From the NCBI GenBank assembly GCA_021784715.1, contig JAJYHP010000114.1, positions 1 to 7,944 on the forward strand: 7,944 nucleotides of DNA. The letters are read 5' to 3'. The notes under the pieces are model-generated. The model saw nothing but the letters and a program-made list of their open reading frames with translations, did no database searches and had not been told where the DNA came from. The stretch comes from a bacterium (GTDB lineage: Bacteria; Eremiobacterota; Eremiobacteria; Baltobacterales; Baltobacteraceae). The position numbers were made by a program, and so were the translations under genes. The stretch's first letter is position 1; each line of letters begins with the position of its first letter. Of the stretch, positions 1 to 6,895 are shown piece by piece.

Positions 1-1750
1 TCGTAAACTTCTGCGCCGATCCGGTCGGGAGATTGACGCTGGTGTACGAGCTCTTCGAGAACGAAGTCGTCGTCGAAACGGTCTGGTCGACGCCAAAGCT
101 CAGCGTATTGCTGCCGATCGGGTGGAGGTAGAGGAACGAGATGCCCGAGAGGGCGTCTTGCTCGGTCTGCAGATAGCTGCTCGGCACCCTAAGCGTCACT
201 TGCGTGCCGTTGTAGAAAACCGGCGCTGCCGAACAGATGGTATCGTTGGGAGAAAGATTACCGGGGCAAGAAGAACCATAGAGCGTCTGCGTTACTAAAC
301 TCGGCGTCCCGTTGGGGTTGCCTTCGGTGACCTGACGCAGGATCGAGGCGTGATAGTAGCGCGCGAGCACGGTATCGCGGCCGAGCGTCGAGCGAACCTC
401 GCCTTGGAAAATCGGCTCGTTGTTGATCTCCTGGTCGGTACCGCCGTAATGGAGATAATTCACGCCGAGCCCGCCTGCTGCGAGGCTTCCGGTGTACCCG
501 GCAAGCGGCGAGAAGGTTCCGAGCGTGAGGTTTCCGGTGTTGCCGTTTTGATCGGCAAAGGTCTGCGAGCCGAGATAGCTTACCGTAGCCGTCGTTGCGT
601 CGGAGAGTTTATAGCGAAACTTCACGAGCTCGGCGGTCTGCGTGTACTGTCCCTGCACGTTATAACAGCAAGCGATGAGCGGGTATGCCGTTTGAATATA
701 CGACGACGTTCCCGGAACCGCGCTGGAGAGGCTTGTGCCGTTATACCCTTGGAGCAATTGATTCGTGGCGTTATCGTACGTTTTCGATACCGACGAAGGA
801 TCGTAATAGACTTGCTGGTTGTTGAGCGCTGAAGGATCGTCGAGCGTTGCAACGTCGAAGACCAAGCCGAAACGATCGACGGTATCGGAGAATCCGAAAT
901 TCGAGAACGTGCCGCCGTGGTTGGTAACGCCGAGGGCGATATCCGGCGTCGGTTTGTAGGTCGGGTCTTTCGTGCGGAAGTTCAACGTACCGCCGATCGC
1001 GTAGTTGACCGGAACGGTAGCGCCGGGCCCCTTCACGACTTCGGTGTTCGAGAACATATACGCATTGAGGAACGTGGTGACGTAGTCGCCGTAGGTTCCT
1101 ACCGAGAGCGGGTGCCCGTCGATAAGCGTCGCGGTCTCGAACGAACCGGCGCCGCGAATATCGGGCACCGTGATCGAACCGGGAACGGCAGCATTCGCGC
1201 CGCTCGAGGGGAAGGATATCTGCACGCCCGGCACTTGGCTGAGCACGCGCGTCACCTGAACGGCGCCTTGATTTTCGTAGGTCGCCGCAGAAACGACGTT
1301 GACCGCAGCCGGCGTCGTGTTAAACGTCCCACGGCCGACGGCGCGCACCGTGGCGATCGTCCGCAGCGACGAAAACGTCGCCGCATGCATCGTCACGACG
1401 ACGCTCTGACTCTGCCCGGCAACGACGGTGTAGTCGGTGTCGGTCGCGGTCTGATAACCGGGTTTCGTGACGATAATTTCGTACACGCCGGGCGCGATAC
1501 CGGAGACGGTGAAATTGCCCTTCGCGTCGGAGAGGGCGTAATAACTCTTCGGGCCGCGGACGGCGATCGTCGCCCCCGCAACCGGAGCACCGGAGACATC
1601 GTGGAGCGAGCCGCTCACCGATCCGGTGCTTTGAGATTCAGCCTGTGCGACGAGGCGATGCGACGCGCTCCGAACCGTTGCCGCGCTGACGGGTCCAACG
1701 GCGAGCGCGGCGATTGCCGCGGCGAGCAGGAGTCGAGTGAATGTACTCAG
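1..1750 (-). CDS. TonB-dependent outer-membrane receptor with N-terminal carboxypeptidase-regulatory-like domain (3' end beyond window)
   Basis: Reading the minus strand from 1750 gives 583 codons without a stop, running off the left edge. Residues 1-23 form a signal peptide (one Arg, then a Leu/Ala-rich core ending VSA). Residues about 43-121 resemble a CarboxypepD_reg-like beta-sandwich (SGSLHDVSGAPVAGATI, then GNFTVSGIAPGVYEIIV). A TonB-box-like stretch, TIATVRAVG, lies at 131-139. The plug domain follows at about 145-260, with VLSQVPGVQI, DIRGAGSFETATLIDG and VVKGPGATVPVNYAIGGTLNF. After that come alternating beta strands of the barrel. Cys361-Cys362 and the pair Cys495/Cys506 could form loop disulfides. 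The family imports siderophores, cobalamin, glycans or other large solutes using TonB-ExbBD energy; nothing here identifies the ligand. No ATG, GTG or TTG fits the signal peptide: the frame is open back to TAA at 1826-1828, and the only sensible start is CTG (1748-1750), 6 nt after AGGAGG. The first in-frame ATG is codon 121. Confidence 0.9.
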   Translation of the reverse strand, partial: MSTFTRLLLAAAIAALAVGPVSAATVRSASHRLVAQAESQSTGSVSGSLHDVSGAPVAGATIAVRGPKSYYALSDAKGNFTVSGIAPGVYEIIVTKPGYQTATDTDYTVVAGQSQSVVVTMHAATFSSLRTIATVRAVGRGTFNTTPAAVNVVSAATYENQGAVQVTRVLSQVPGVQISFPSSGANAAVPGSITVPDIRGAGSFETATLIDGHPLSVGTYGDYVTTFLNAYMFSNTEVVKGPGATVPVNYAIGGTLNFRTKDPTYKPTPDIALGVTNHGGTFSNFGFSDTVDRFGLVFDVATLDDPSALNNQQVYYDPSSVSKTYDNATNQLLQGYNGTSLSSAVPGTSSYIQTAYPLIACCYNVQGQYTQTAELVKFRYKLSDATTATVSYLGSQTFADQNGNTGNLTLGTFSPLAGYTGSLAAGGLGVNYLHYGGTDQEINNEPIFQGEVRSTLGRDTVLARYYHASILRQVTEGNPNGTPSLVTQTLYGSSCPGNLSPNDTICSAAPVFYNGTQVTLRVPSSYLQTEQDALSGISFLYLHPIGSNTLSFGVDQTVSTTTSFSKSSYTSVNLPTGSAQKFT

Positions 1751-1756
1751 AGCAAA

Positions 1757-1762
1757 CCTCCT
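1757..1762 (-). promoter_or_regulatory. Strong Shine-Dalgarno AGGAGG that fixes a CTG start
   Basis: On the minus strand the sequence reads AGGAGG, a 6-nt spacer (TTTGCT), then CTG AGT ACA, which opens the receptor signal peptide. The perfect site and ideal spacing are the reason to place the receptor start at the CTG of 1748-1750. A TTG inside the spacer is in another frame and meets TGA two codons later, so it cannot serve as the start. Confidence 0.75.
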
Positions 1763-1786
1763 GTGAGAAACGAGAAATCCAAGGTC

Positions 1787-1803
1787 GTGCCGCCATGCGG
1801 CAC
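1787..1803. repeat. Perfect 7-bp inverted repeat in the receptor leader
   Basis: GTGCCGC, a 3-nt spacer CAT, then GCGGCAC. It lies 37 nt upstream of the receptor start codon and 25 nt upstream of its Shine-Dalgarno. It could be an operator for a dimeric regulator, or an RNA hairpin in the 5' leader. No T-tract follows on either strand, so it is not a classical intrinsic terminator for ppk1. Confidence 0.5.
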
Positions 1804-1850
1804 ACGCCCTCGAACTCTGCTGAGTTTACCCTGAAAAGATTAGGGGGAGA

Positions 1851-3959
1851 TTAAGAAAGCGAGCGCTCGCGCCGCCGGAGCAGCTCGCCTTGAGCGTCGA
1901 TCCCGCTGCCGGGGCGCAGCGCCAGCCGCCGATAGCTTCCGTCGGGGAGTAGCTCCCGCGATTGCTGCGTATCGGCGAAGAGAACGGTGGCCAGCAGCCG
2001 GTCGAGATCCTCGGCCATCTCGCGATCCTCGATCGGGACGGCGAGTTCGACCCGACGGTCGAGGTTGCGCCCCATCCAGTCCGCGCTCCCGACGAAGAGC
2101 TTCCGGTCGCCCCCGTCAGTGAACGAGAAGAGGCGCGAATGTTCGAGAAAACGCCCGACGATCGAGCGCACGCGAATGCTCTCGCTTATGCCCGGGACGC
2201 CCGGCCGCAACGTGCACATTCCGCGGACGAGGAGATCGATCGGCACCCCCACCTGCGAAGCGCGATAGAGGGCGCGCACCACCTCTTTGTCGGTGAGCGC
2301 ATTGAGTTTGGCGCGGATCCCGCACGGCCGCCCCGCCTCCGCGTGCTCGGTCTCGCGATCGATCGCCGCGAGGATCTCCCGTCGCAGGGTAACCGGAGCG
2401 ACGAGCAATTCGTCGTAGTCGGTAACTTTCGCAAATCCCGTGAGCGCGTTAAACATCTGCGCGAGGTCACCCCCCAAGCGCGCCCGCGCCGTGAAGAGGC
2501 TGAAATCCGTATAGAGTCGCGCGCTTTTTTCGTTGTAATTTCCGGTTCCAAAATGCATGTAGCGCCGTATGCCGTCCTCATCCTCGCGCACGACCAACAA
2601 CGCCTTCGCGTGCACTTTCAAACCGGGAAAACCATACACGACGTGAACGCCGGCGCGCTCCAGCCGACGCGCCCATTCGATATTGTTTTCTTCGTCGAAA
2701 CGCGCCTTGAGTTCGATGACGACGGCGACCTGCTTTTCGTTCTCCGCCGCTTCCAACAGCGCGCGCACGATCGGCGAATCGCTTCCCGAGGTTCGATAGA
2801 GCGTCGCTTTTATCGCCAACACGCGGTCGTCGTTCGCCGCGGCCTGCACGAACTGCACGACCGGATCGAACGAATCGTACGGATGGTGTAATAAAATGTC
2901 GCCTTCGCGGATCGCAGCGAAGATATCGCTTACTCCGCGCAGCCGTACCGGAATCGCCGGCGTGAAGGGCCGATCCCGCAATTCCTCGTGTCCGGCCTGG
3001 CGATAGAGCGACATCAAATCGCTCAGGCCCATCAGACCGTCGATATCGTAGCAATCTTCTTCGCGAAGATCGAGCGCGTCGAGCAGAAAGGCCCGCAGGT
3101 TCTCGGGGATTCCTCGTTCGACTTCCAAACGAACGGGCTCACCGAATCGCCGTTTTTGCAATTCCGATTCGATCGCTTGCAGCAAGTCGTCGGCTTCATC
3201 TTCCTGCAAATCGAGGTCTGCGTCGCGCGTTACGCGGAACAGATACGAAGCGCGGACGGCCATGCCGGGAAAGAGCGCGTCGAGATGGTGGGCGATCGCG
3301 TCTTCGATGAGCACGAAACTCCGCGCTCCCGGAGCGCTTTCCGGAATTTCGATAAACCGAGGTAACGTCGGGGGGATCTTCACGCGAGCGAAATGCACGT
3401 CGATCCCTTCGGGAGTGACCTCTTCGAGTTCGACCGCCAATGAGAGCGATAGGTTTGAAATATACGGGAATGGATGCCCGCTATCGACGGCCAGCGGCGT
3501 GAGGACGGGAAAGACGCGCTCGTCGAAGACGTGCTCGACGGTGCGCGCGCGCTCTTCGTCGAGATCCGTGACGCTGAGGATTCGCACGCCCTTGTCCGCT
3601 ATCGCGGGCAGGATATCGTCCCGCAAGACCTTCATCTGTCGCGGCAACGTCTCGCGAATATATTCCGCGATCGCGGCAAAATGCTCGACCGGAAGACGCC
3701 CGTCGTCGGAGCGGGTGGTCACGCCGGCGGCGATCTGTTGTTTGATTGCAGCGACGCGAATCATAAAAAATTCATCGAGGTTCGTACCGAAGATCGAAAC
3801 GAATTTCAGCCGTTCCAGTAGCGGAATCTTCGGATCGAGCGCCTCTTCGAGGACGCGATCGTTAAAGGCCAGCCACGAAAGTTCGCGGCTGAAAAAAAGC
3901 TCGGCATCGCCCCGTTCCGCGTTTTGCGGCGGAATCGCGGCTTCGAATCGCTGGAGCAT
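1851..3959 (-). CDS. ppk1: Polyphosphate kinase 1
   Basis: Reversibly polymerises the gamma-phosphate of ATP into inorganic polyphosphate, a phosphate and energy reserve linked to stress tolerance. Residue numbers here count from the TTG at 4002-4004; subtract 15 for the preferred ATG start. The PPK1 N-terminal domain opens with FFSRELSWLAFN (37-48) and IFGTNLDEFFMIRV (71-84). The middle domain has VFPVLTPLAVDSGHPFPYIS (164-183). The catalytic half has LLHHPYDSF (371-379), KATLYRT (399-405), KARFDEENN (433-441), GLKVHAKALLV (461-471, with H465 as the expected phosphohistidine) and HFGTGNYNEKSARLYTD (484-500). A second conserved His lies in FLEHSRLFSF (619-628). The product is 702 residues, near normal family length and apparently intact. 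I prefer the ATG at 3957-3959, since the TTG start would overlap the divergent permease start codon. No strong Shine-Dalgarno precedes it. No ppx or other polyphosphate gene is adjacent. Confidence 0.96.
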   Translation of the reverse strand: MLQRFEAAIPPQNAERGDAELFFSRELSWLAFNDRVLEEALDPKIPLLERLKFVSIFGTNLDEFFMIRVAAIKQQIAAGVTTRSDDGRLPVEHFAAIAEYIRETLPRQMKVLRDDILPAIADKGVRILSVTDLDEERARTVEHVFDERVFPVLTPLAVDSGHPFPYISNLSLSLAVELEEVTPEGIDVHFARVKIPPTLPRFIEIPESAPGARSFVLIEDAIAHHLDALFPGMAVRASYLFRVTRDADLDLQEDEADDLLQAIESELQKRRFGEPVRLEVERGIPENLRAFLLDALDLREEDCYDIDGLMGLSDLMSLYRQAGHEELRDRPFTPAIPVRLRGVSDIFAAIREGDILLHHPYDSFDPVVQFVQAAANDDRVLAIKATLYRTSGSDSPIVRALLEAAENEKQVAVVIELKARFDEENNIEWARRLERAGVHVVYGFPGLKVHAKALLVVREDEDGIRRYMHFGTGNYNEKSARLYTDFSLFTARARLGGDLAQMFNALTGFAKVTDYDELLVAPVTLRREILAAIDRETEHAEAGRPCGIRAKLNALTDKEVVRALYRASQVGVPIDLLVRGMCTLRPGVPGISESIRVRSIVGRFLEHSRLFSFTDGGDRKLFVGSADWMGRNLDRRVELAVPIEDREMAEDLDRLLATVLFADTQQSRELLPDGSYRRLALRPGSGIDAQGELLRRRERSLS

Positions 3960-4003
3960 CGTTCTCGCGGGATTCGCCGAGCGCGAGCGAAACTCTAGCC
4001 GCA
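3960..4003. promoter_or_regulatory. Short divergent intergenic region (ppk1 / ABC importer operon)
   Basis: Only 44 nt separate the preferred ppk1 start from the permease start. Two divergent promoters can hardly fit without overlapping each other or the coding sequences. The stretch contains an imperfect dyad, TTCGC at 3973-3977 and GCGAA at 3987-3991 (5-bp arms, 9-nt spacer), within a repetitive GAGCGCGAGC core. It is a candidate operator, but short dyads are common in G+C-rich DNA. I see no clear -10/-35 boxes and no strong Shine-Dalgarno for either gene. Confidence 0.35.
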
Positions 4004-4603
4004 ATGCTCACCGATTTGCTCGTAGAGACCGGCACGCATCTCGAGATCGCCGGAGCGGCGCTTGCATTGGCAACCGCGGTGGGGGTGCCGCTCGCGCTCC
4101 TGACGGCAAAAACACGCTTCGTACGCTCCGCGACGCTCGGCGGGGTCGGCATCGCGCGCAGCCTGCCGACGATCGCGGTGCTTGCTCTGCTGCTTCCCTG
4201 GCTCGGCGTCGGGCGTCTGCCCGCAATCGTCGCACTGGCGTTGCTCGCCCTGCCCCCCATCGCCATCTCGGTCGATGCCGGGATGCGCTCGCTCTCCGCA
4301 GCGCAGCGCGAGGTCGTCGATGCGCTCGGCCTCGGCACCCGTACCCGTTTTTTCCGCATCGAGGTGCCGGCGACGGCACCGCTTGCACTCGCCGGGCTGC
4401 GCACCGCGGCAGTCGAGTGTATTGCGAGCGCGACCCTGGCAACGTTTATCGGAGGCGGCGGGCTTGGGGACGGGATCGTGCGCGGGCTGCAGACCGGGAA
4501 CGAGACGCTTTTGCTGCTCGCTGCCGCAACGGTCGCCGCGCTCGCCATCGCCGTCGACGCCCTGCTCGCGCTGCTCGTGCGCGGCGCGGAGGCATGGACG
4601 TAA
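4004..4603 (+). CDS. Osmoprotectant-type ABC transporter permease (OpuBB/YehW-like), first permease
   Basis: Inner-membrane subunit of a type I ABC importer for small quaternary amines. At 199 aa it is close to the short permeases of the OpuB/OpuC group. Hydrophobic segments lie at about 15-34, 48-68, 72-91, 128-150 and 168-192. The cytoplasmic EAA-type loop is REVVDALGLGTRTRFFRIEVP (102-122), which docks on the ATPase. GVGIARSLPTIAVLALL (47-63) and FIGGGGLGDGIVRGLQ (148-163) are typical of BPD_transp_1 permeases in this family. The ATG at 4004 gives a normal N terminus (MLTDLLVETGTHL) although no good Shine-Dalgarno precedes it. Its TAA shares one base with the next start (TAATG). It is the first gene of a four-gene operon carrying a second permease, so the pair would form a heterodimer as in YehW/YehY. 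The substrate cannot be read from a permease. Confidence 0.92.
   Translation: MLTDLLVETGTHLEIAGAALALATAVGVPLALLTAKTRFVRSATLGGVGIARSLPTIAVLALLLPWLGVGRLPAIVALALLALPPIAISVDAGMRSLSAAQREVVDALGLGTRTRFFRIEVPATAPLALAGLRTAAVECIASATLATFIGGGGLGDGIVRGLQTGNETLLLLAAATVAALAIAVDALLALLVRGAEAWT
4588..4592 (+). promoter_or_regulatory. Shine-Dalgarno deciding the binding-protein start
   Basis: GGAGG lies 10 nt before the ATG at 4603 but only 1 nt before the in-frame ATG at 4594. This favours 4603 and the TAATG junction over the earlier ATG, which would add three residues (MDV). Confidence 0.6.
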
Positions 4604-5469
4604 TGCGACGCAGCACCGCGCTGGCAACGATCGGTGGAGCCTTCGCACTCGTGCGTTGCGCGCCATCACAAGCGATTCGCATCGGTTCGAAAAATTTCGC
4701 AGAGTCGATTCTCCTCGCCGAACTCTACGCGCAAACGCTCGAAACGCTCGGCATCGCCGTCGAACGGCGCTTCGATCTCGGCTCCACGCAGATCGCGCTC
4801 GCGGCGCTGGCACGCGGCGACATCGATTGTTATCCCGAATATACCGGCACCGCACTCATCGACGTCCTTCACCACGCGCCGATGCGCGACGGCGAGGCGA
4901 TGCTCAAACTTCTGCGAGCGACATTCGAAGCGCGCTTTCATGCAACGTGGCTCGCCCCGGCACCGATGAATGATTCGCAGGCGCTCGCCACGACGCGGGA
5001 GATCTCTCGACGCCTCAACCTCACGACGCTCACCGAATGTTCGCGCCTTGCGCCGCAGCTTCGCCTCGCCACGATTCAAGAGTTCCTCGCCCGCCCCGAT
5101 GGTTTACCGGGATTACAGCGCTATTATGGGGGCTTCCGTTTTCAATCCATTCGAACGTACGATATTGCACTAAAATACGAAGCGTTGCTTACCGGTAAGG
5201 CCGACGTAGCGACCGCGTTTACTACCGACGGGACGATCGCCGCCCGGCAGCTTGTCGTACTGCGCGACGACCGTCATTTTTGGCCGGCATATCACGCCGC
5301 GCCGGTCGTTCGAACGGCAACGCTCGTTCGCTTCCCACGCATGCGCGCAGCACTCGACGCACTCTCCGCGCGTCTCTCGACATCGGCGGTTGCATCCATG
5401 AACGAGCACATCGAGTCCGCGCAGATGAGCCCCGCTGCCGTAGCGCACGGTTTTTTGCAATCGCCGTGA
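4603..5469 (+). CDS. Periplasmic substrate-binding protein of the OpuAC/OpuBC/YehZ (quaternary amine) family
   Basis: Captures the ligand for the importer, 288 aa. Residues 1-24 are a signal peptide (MRR, hydrophobic core, SQA). Cys19 is preceded by Val-Arg, so it does not form a good lipobox, and I predict a soluble periplasmic protein cleaved near residue 24. The mature start IRIGSKNFAESILLAELYAQ (25-44) is a family hallmark. Further hallmarks are DIDCYPEYTGTALIDVL (73-89), APAPMNDSQAL (118-128), YGGFRFQSIRTYDIALKYEA (175-194), GKADVATAFTTDGTIA (198-213) and PAYHAAPVVR (228-237). Tyr77, Tyr80, Tyr186, Tyr192 and Tyr230 are candidates for the aromatic cage that holds trimethylammonium groups in this family. 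Glycine betaine, choline, carnitine, ergothioneine or hercynine are all possible ligands. Its TGA overlaps the ATPase start (GTGA). Confidence 0.93.
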   Translation: MRRSTALATIGGAFALVRCAPSQAIRIGSKNFAESILLAELYAQTLETLGIAVERRFDLGSTQIALAALARGDIDCYPEYTGTALIDVLHHAPMRDGEAMLKLLRATFEARFHATWLAPAPMNDSQALATTREISRRLNLTTLTECSRLAPQLRLATIQEFLARPDGLPGLQRYYGGFRFQSIRTYDIALKYEALLTGKADVATAFTTDGTIAARQLVVLRDDRHFWPAYHAAPVVRTATLVRFPRMRAALDALSARLSTSAVASMNEHIESAQMSPAAVAHGFLQSP

Positions 5470-6266
5470 CGGTTGAAGCTCCCTACGCTCTTCGCTACGA
5501 CCGGGCTTCGGTGCGTTTTCCGGGGTCGCCGGCGCTCGCACTCGACGGGATCGCTTTGGATATCGCAGCGGGAGAGCTCCTTACCATCGTCGGTGCCTCC
5601 GGCTCGGGTAAGAGTACGCTTTTGCGCTGCGTCAATCGCCTCGTCGAACTCTGCGATGGACGCATCGAGATCGACGGCCGCGATCTGGGCACGTTCGCGC
5701 TCGATCCGTTCCGCCGAACGATCGGCTATGCGATCCAGGGCGTCGGTCTCTTCGCACACCTCACCGTCGCCGAAAATCTCGCCCTCGTTCCGGAGACGTT
5801 AGGCTGGCCGCGCGCGCGTATCGATGCGCGCATCGATGAGATGCTCGCGACGGTACGCCTCGATGCCGCAATCTATCGTAAACGCCGCCCGCGCGCGCTC
5901 TCGGGCGGACAGGCACAGCGCGTTGGGATTGCCCGCGCGCTGATGGCGTATCCCCGCTTGCTGTTGCTCGACGAGCCTTTTGGCGCGGTCGATCCGATTC
6001 TCCGTCCGCAACTCCAAGCTGAATTGCTCGACGTCCTCCGCAACGCGCGCACGACGACGTTATTCGTCACGCACGACGTCGACGAGGCGCTCTTTTTGGG
6101 AGATCGCATCGCCGTGATCGACGACGGCCGCTTACGAGCGGTCGGAAGCCCGCGCGCGATGCTCGAGCGCCCGCCAGACGACTTCACCGCCGCTCTTCTT
6201 TGCGGCGACCGACTCTTGCACGAGTATCGCCTGGCCCGCCTGACGACGCGCGAGCAGCCGACGTGA
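5466..6266 (+). CDS. Osmoprotectant-type ABC transporter ATP-binding protein (OpuBA/OpuCA-like, without CBS domains)
   Basis: Powers the importer, 266 aa. Walker A is GASGSGKST (43-51), the Q-loop is at YAIQGVGLF (88-96, Gln91), the signature is LSGGQAQR (145-152), Walker B is LLLLDEP (165-171, catalytic Glu170), the D-loop follows at GAVDP (173-177), and the H-loop His is in VTHDVDEAL (201-209, His203). The stretch IGYAIQGVGLFAHLTVAENLALVPETLGW (86-114) is characteristic of the OpuCA/YehX subgroup. OpuCA and ProV carry C-terminal CBS pairs that sense ionic strength. Here the protein ends soon after the nucleotide-binding domain, so that osmosensor is absent. The start is GTG at 5466, overlapping the binding-protein stop by 4 nt. 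No Shine-Dalgarno is visible, so translation is probably coupled. The frame stays open upstream to 5280, but only inside the binding-protein gene. Confidence 0.93.
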   Translation: MTVEAPYALRYDRASVRFPGSPALALDGIALDIAAGELLTIVGASGSGKSTLLRCVNRLVELCDGRIEIDGRDLGTFALDPFRRTIGYAIQGVGLFAHLTVAENLALVPETLGWPRARIDARIDEMLATVRLDAAIYRKRRPRALSGGQAQRVGIARALMAYPRLLLLDEPFGAVDPILRPQLQAELLDVLRNARTTTLFVTHDVDEALFLGDRIAVIDDGRLRAVGSPRAMLERPPDDFTAALLCGDRLLHEYRLARLTTREQPT

Positions 6267-6856
6267 TTGCGGCGATCTCCGCCCATATTGCGCTCTGTGC
6301 CTTCGCGGTCGCCGTTGCGGCTGCCGTCGCCGTTCCCGCCGCACTCGCGCTCGCCGATCGCCCGAGCGTCGAACGGCCGCTCTCGGCACTTCTCGGAGCG
6401 CTTTACACGATTCCGTCGCTCGCGCTCCTGGCCGTACTCGTCCAATTCGTGGGGCTCGGAAATGCAAGCGTCGAGATCGCGTTGGTCGCCTATGCGCTCT
6501 ATGCGATCTTCCGCAGCACCGTCGCCGGGGTTCGCGCGATTCCCGCGGAGCAACGAGAAGTCGCCACGGCGCTCGGGCTTCCATCCTGGAAGCGTCGGCT
6601 GCGCGTCGAACTCCCGCTTGCGATTCCGGCGATCCTTTCCGGGCTTCGCATCGCCACCCTCGGCAGCATCGCACTCGCAACCCTCGGCGGATATGTCGGC
6701 GGAAGCGGGCTGGGCGCGATACTCTTTACCGGTTTCGCGCTACAGAACCACGCGATGCTCGTGCAAGGAGCGCTCGGCGTCGTCGCGATCGCCTTGTTCG
6801 CCGAGTTGGCGTTTCGCGCTCTCGAGCACCTTGCGCGACGACGAGCGAACGCGTAA
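6263..6856 (+). CDS. Osmoprotectant-type ABC transporter permease (OpuBD/YehY-like), second permease
   Basis: Second inner-membrane subunit, 197 aa, starting at GTG 6263, which overlaps the ATPase stop (GTGA). Hydrophobic segments lie at about 3-30, 40-62, 68-86, 120-146 and 164-185. The EAA-type coupling loop is REVATALGLPSWKRRLRVELP (98-118). YTIPSLALLAVLVQFVGLGN (48-67) and GGYVGGSGLGAILFTGF (142-158) match the OpuBB/OpuBD pattern, and the protein is clearly a paralogue of the first permease of this operon. It is short but has all the expected blocks. It ends 18 nt before the convergent egtD stop. An ATG at 6200 in the same frame would extend into the ATPase gene and add a hydrophilic, unlikely N terminus. 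Confidence 0.9.
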   Translation: MIAAISAHIALCAFAVAVAAAVAVPAALALADRPSVERPLSALLGALYTIPSLALLAVLVQFVGLGNASVEIALVAYALYAIFRSTVAGVRAIPAEQREVATALGLPSWKRRLRVELPLAIPAILSGLRIATLGSIALATLGGYVGGSGLGAILFTGFALQNHAMLVQGALGVVAIALFAELAFRALEHLARRRANA

Positions 6857-6862
6857 TATCGA

Positions 6863-6895
6863 GAGCCTCCGCGGTTAGCGGCCTTCGCGGCGCTC
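6863..6895. terminator. Possible bidirectional terminator hairpin between convergent genes
   Basis: GAGC (6863-6866) plus CCGCG (6869-6873) can pair with CGCGG (6886-6890) plus GCTC (6892-6895), leaving a small internal loop and a 12-nt apical loop. It spans the egtD stop and lies just after the permease stop. There is no T-tract on either side, so it is at best a weak or Rho-assisted terminator. Confidence 0.25.

Larger units (their letters stand above)
1751..1850. other. Intergenic region between ppk1 and the receptor gene
   Basis: About 100 nt separate the ppk1 stop from the receptor start, both on the minus strand. It holds the Shine-Dalgarno, the 7-bp inverted repeat, and a strand-biased tract (purine-rich on plus) at about 1834-1859. 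I see no convincing -35/-10 pair. A weak TAAACT at 1824-1829 (minus strand) could be a -10 element but has no good -35 at normal spacing. Whether the receptor has its own promoter or is read through from ppk1 cannot be decided from the sequence. Confidence 0.4.

Noticed and set aside
1794..1796. Upstream ATG on the minus strand as a start for the receptor
   Set aside because: It is in another frame; reaching the receptor frame would need a frameshift, and its translation has no signal peptide. The AGGAGG/CTG explanation is simpler.
1787..1803. The inverted repeat as a Rho-independent terminator of ppk1
   Set aside because: No run of T follows the stem in the direction of ppk1 transcription, and the stem is only 7 bp.
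917..1834. A 305-codon plus-strand open frame antisense to the receptor gene (also 350-832)
   Set aside because: Arg/Gly-rich, no recognisable domain, and directly opposite a receptor with clear signal peptide, plug and barrel signals.
1962..2891. A 309-codon plus-strand open frame antisense to ppk1
   Set aside because: No family motif and a composition expected from the complement of ppk1; the ppk1 frame has catalytic motifs throughout.
3973..3991. The TTCGC/GCGAA dyad as a definite operator
   Set aside because: Five-base arms in a G+C-rich, GCG-repetitive stretch arise easily by chance; kept only as part of the intergenic description.
3960..4004. TTG start for ppk1 at 4004, adding 15 residues
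   Set aside because: It would overlap the divergent permease start codon, has no visible ribosome binding site, and adds a basic tail not needed by the family. It remains possible but less likely than ATG 3957-3959.
3262..5469. A 735-codon plus-strand open frame running through ppk1 antisense, the first permease out of frame and into the binding protein
   Set aside because: Only the part from 4603 has protein-family signal. The upstream part is Arg/Ser-rich low-complexity translation opposite and across strongly supported genes, typical of G+C-rich DNA.
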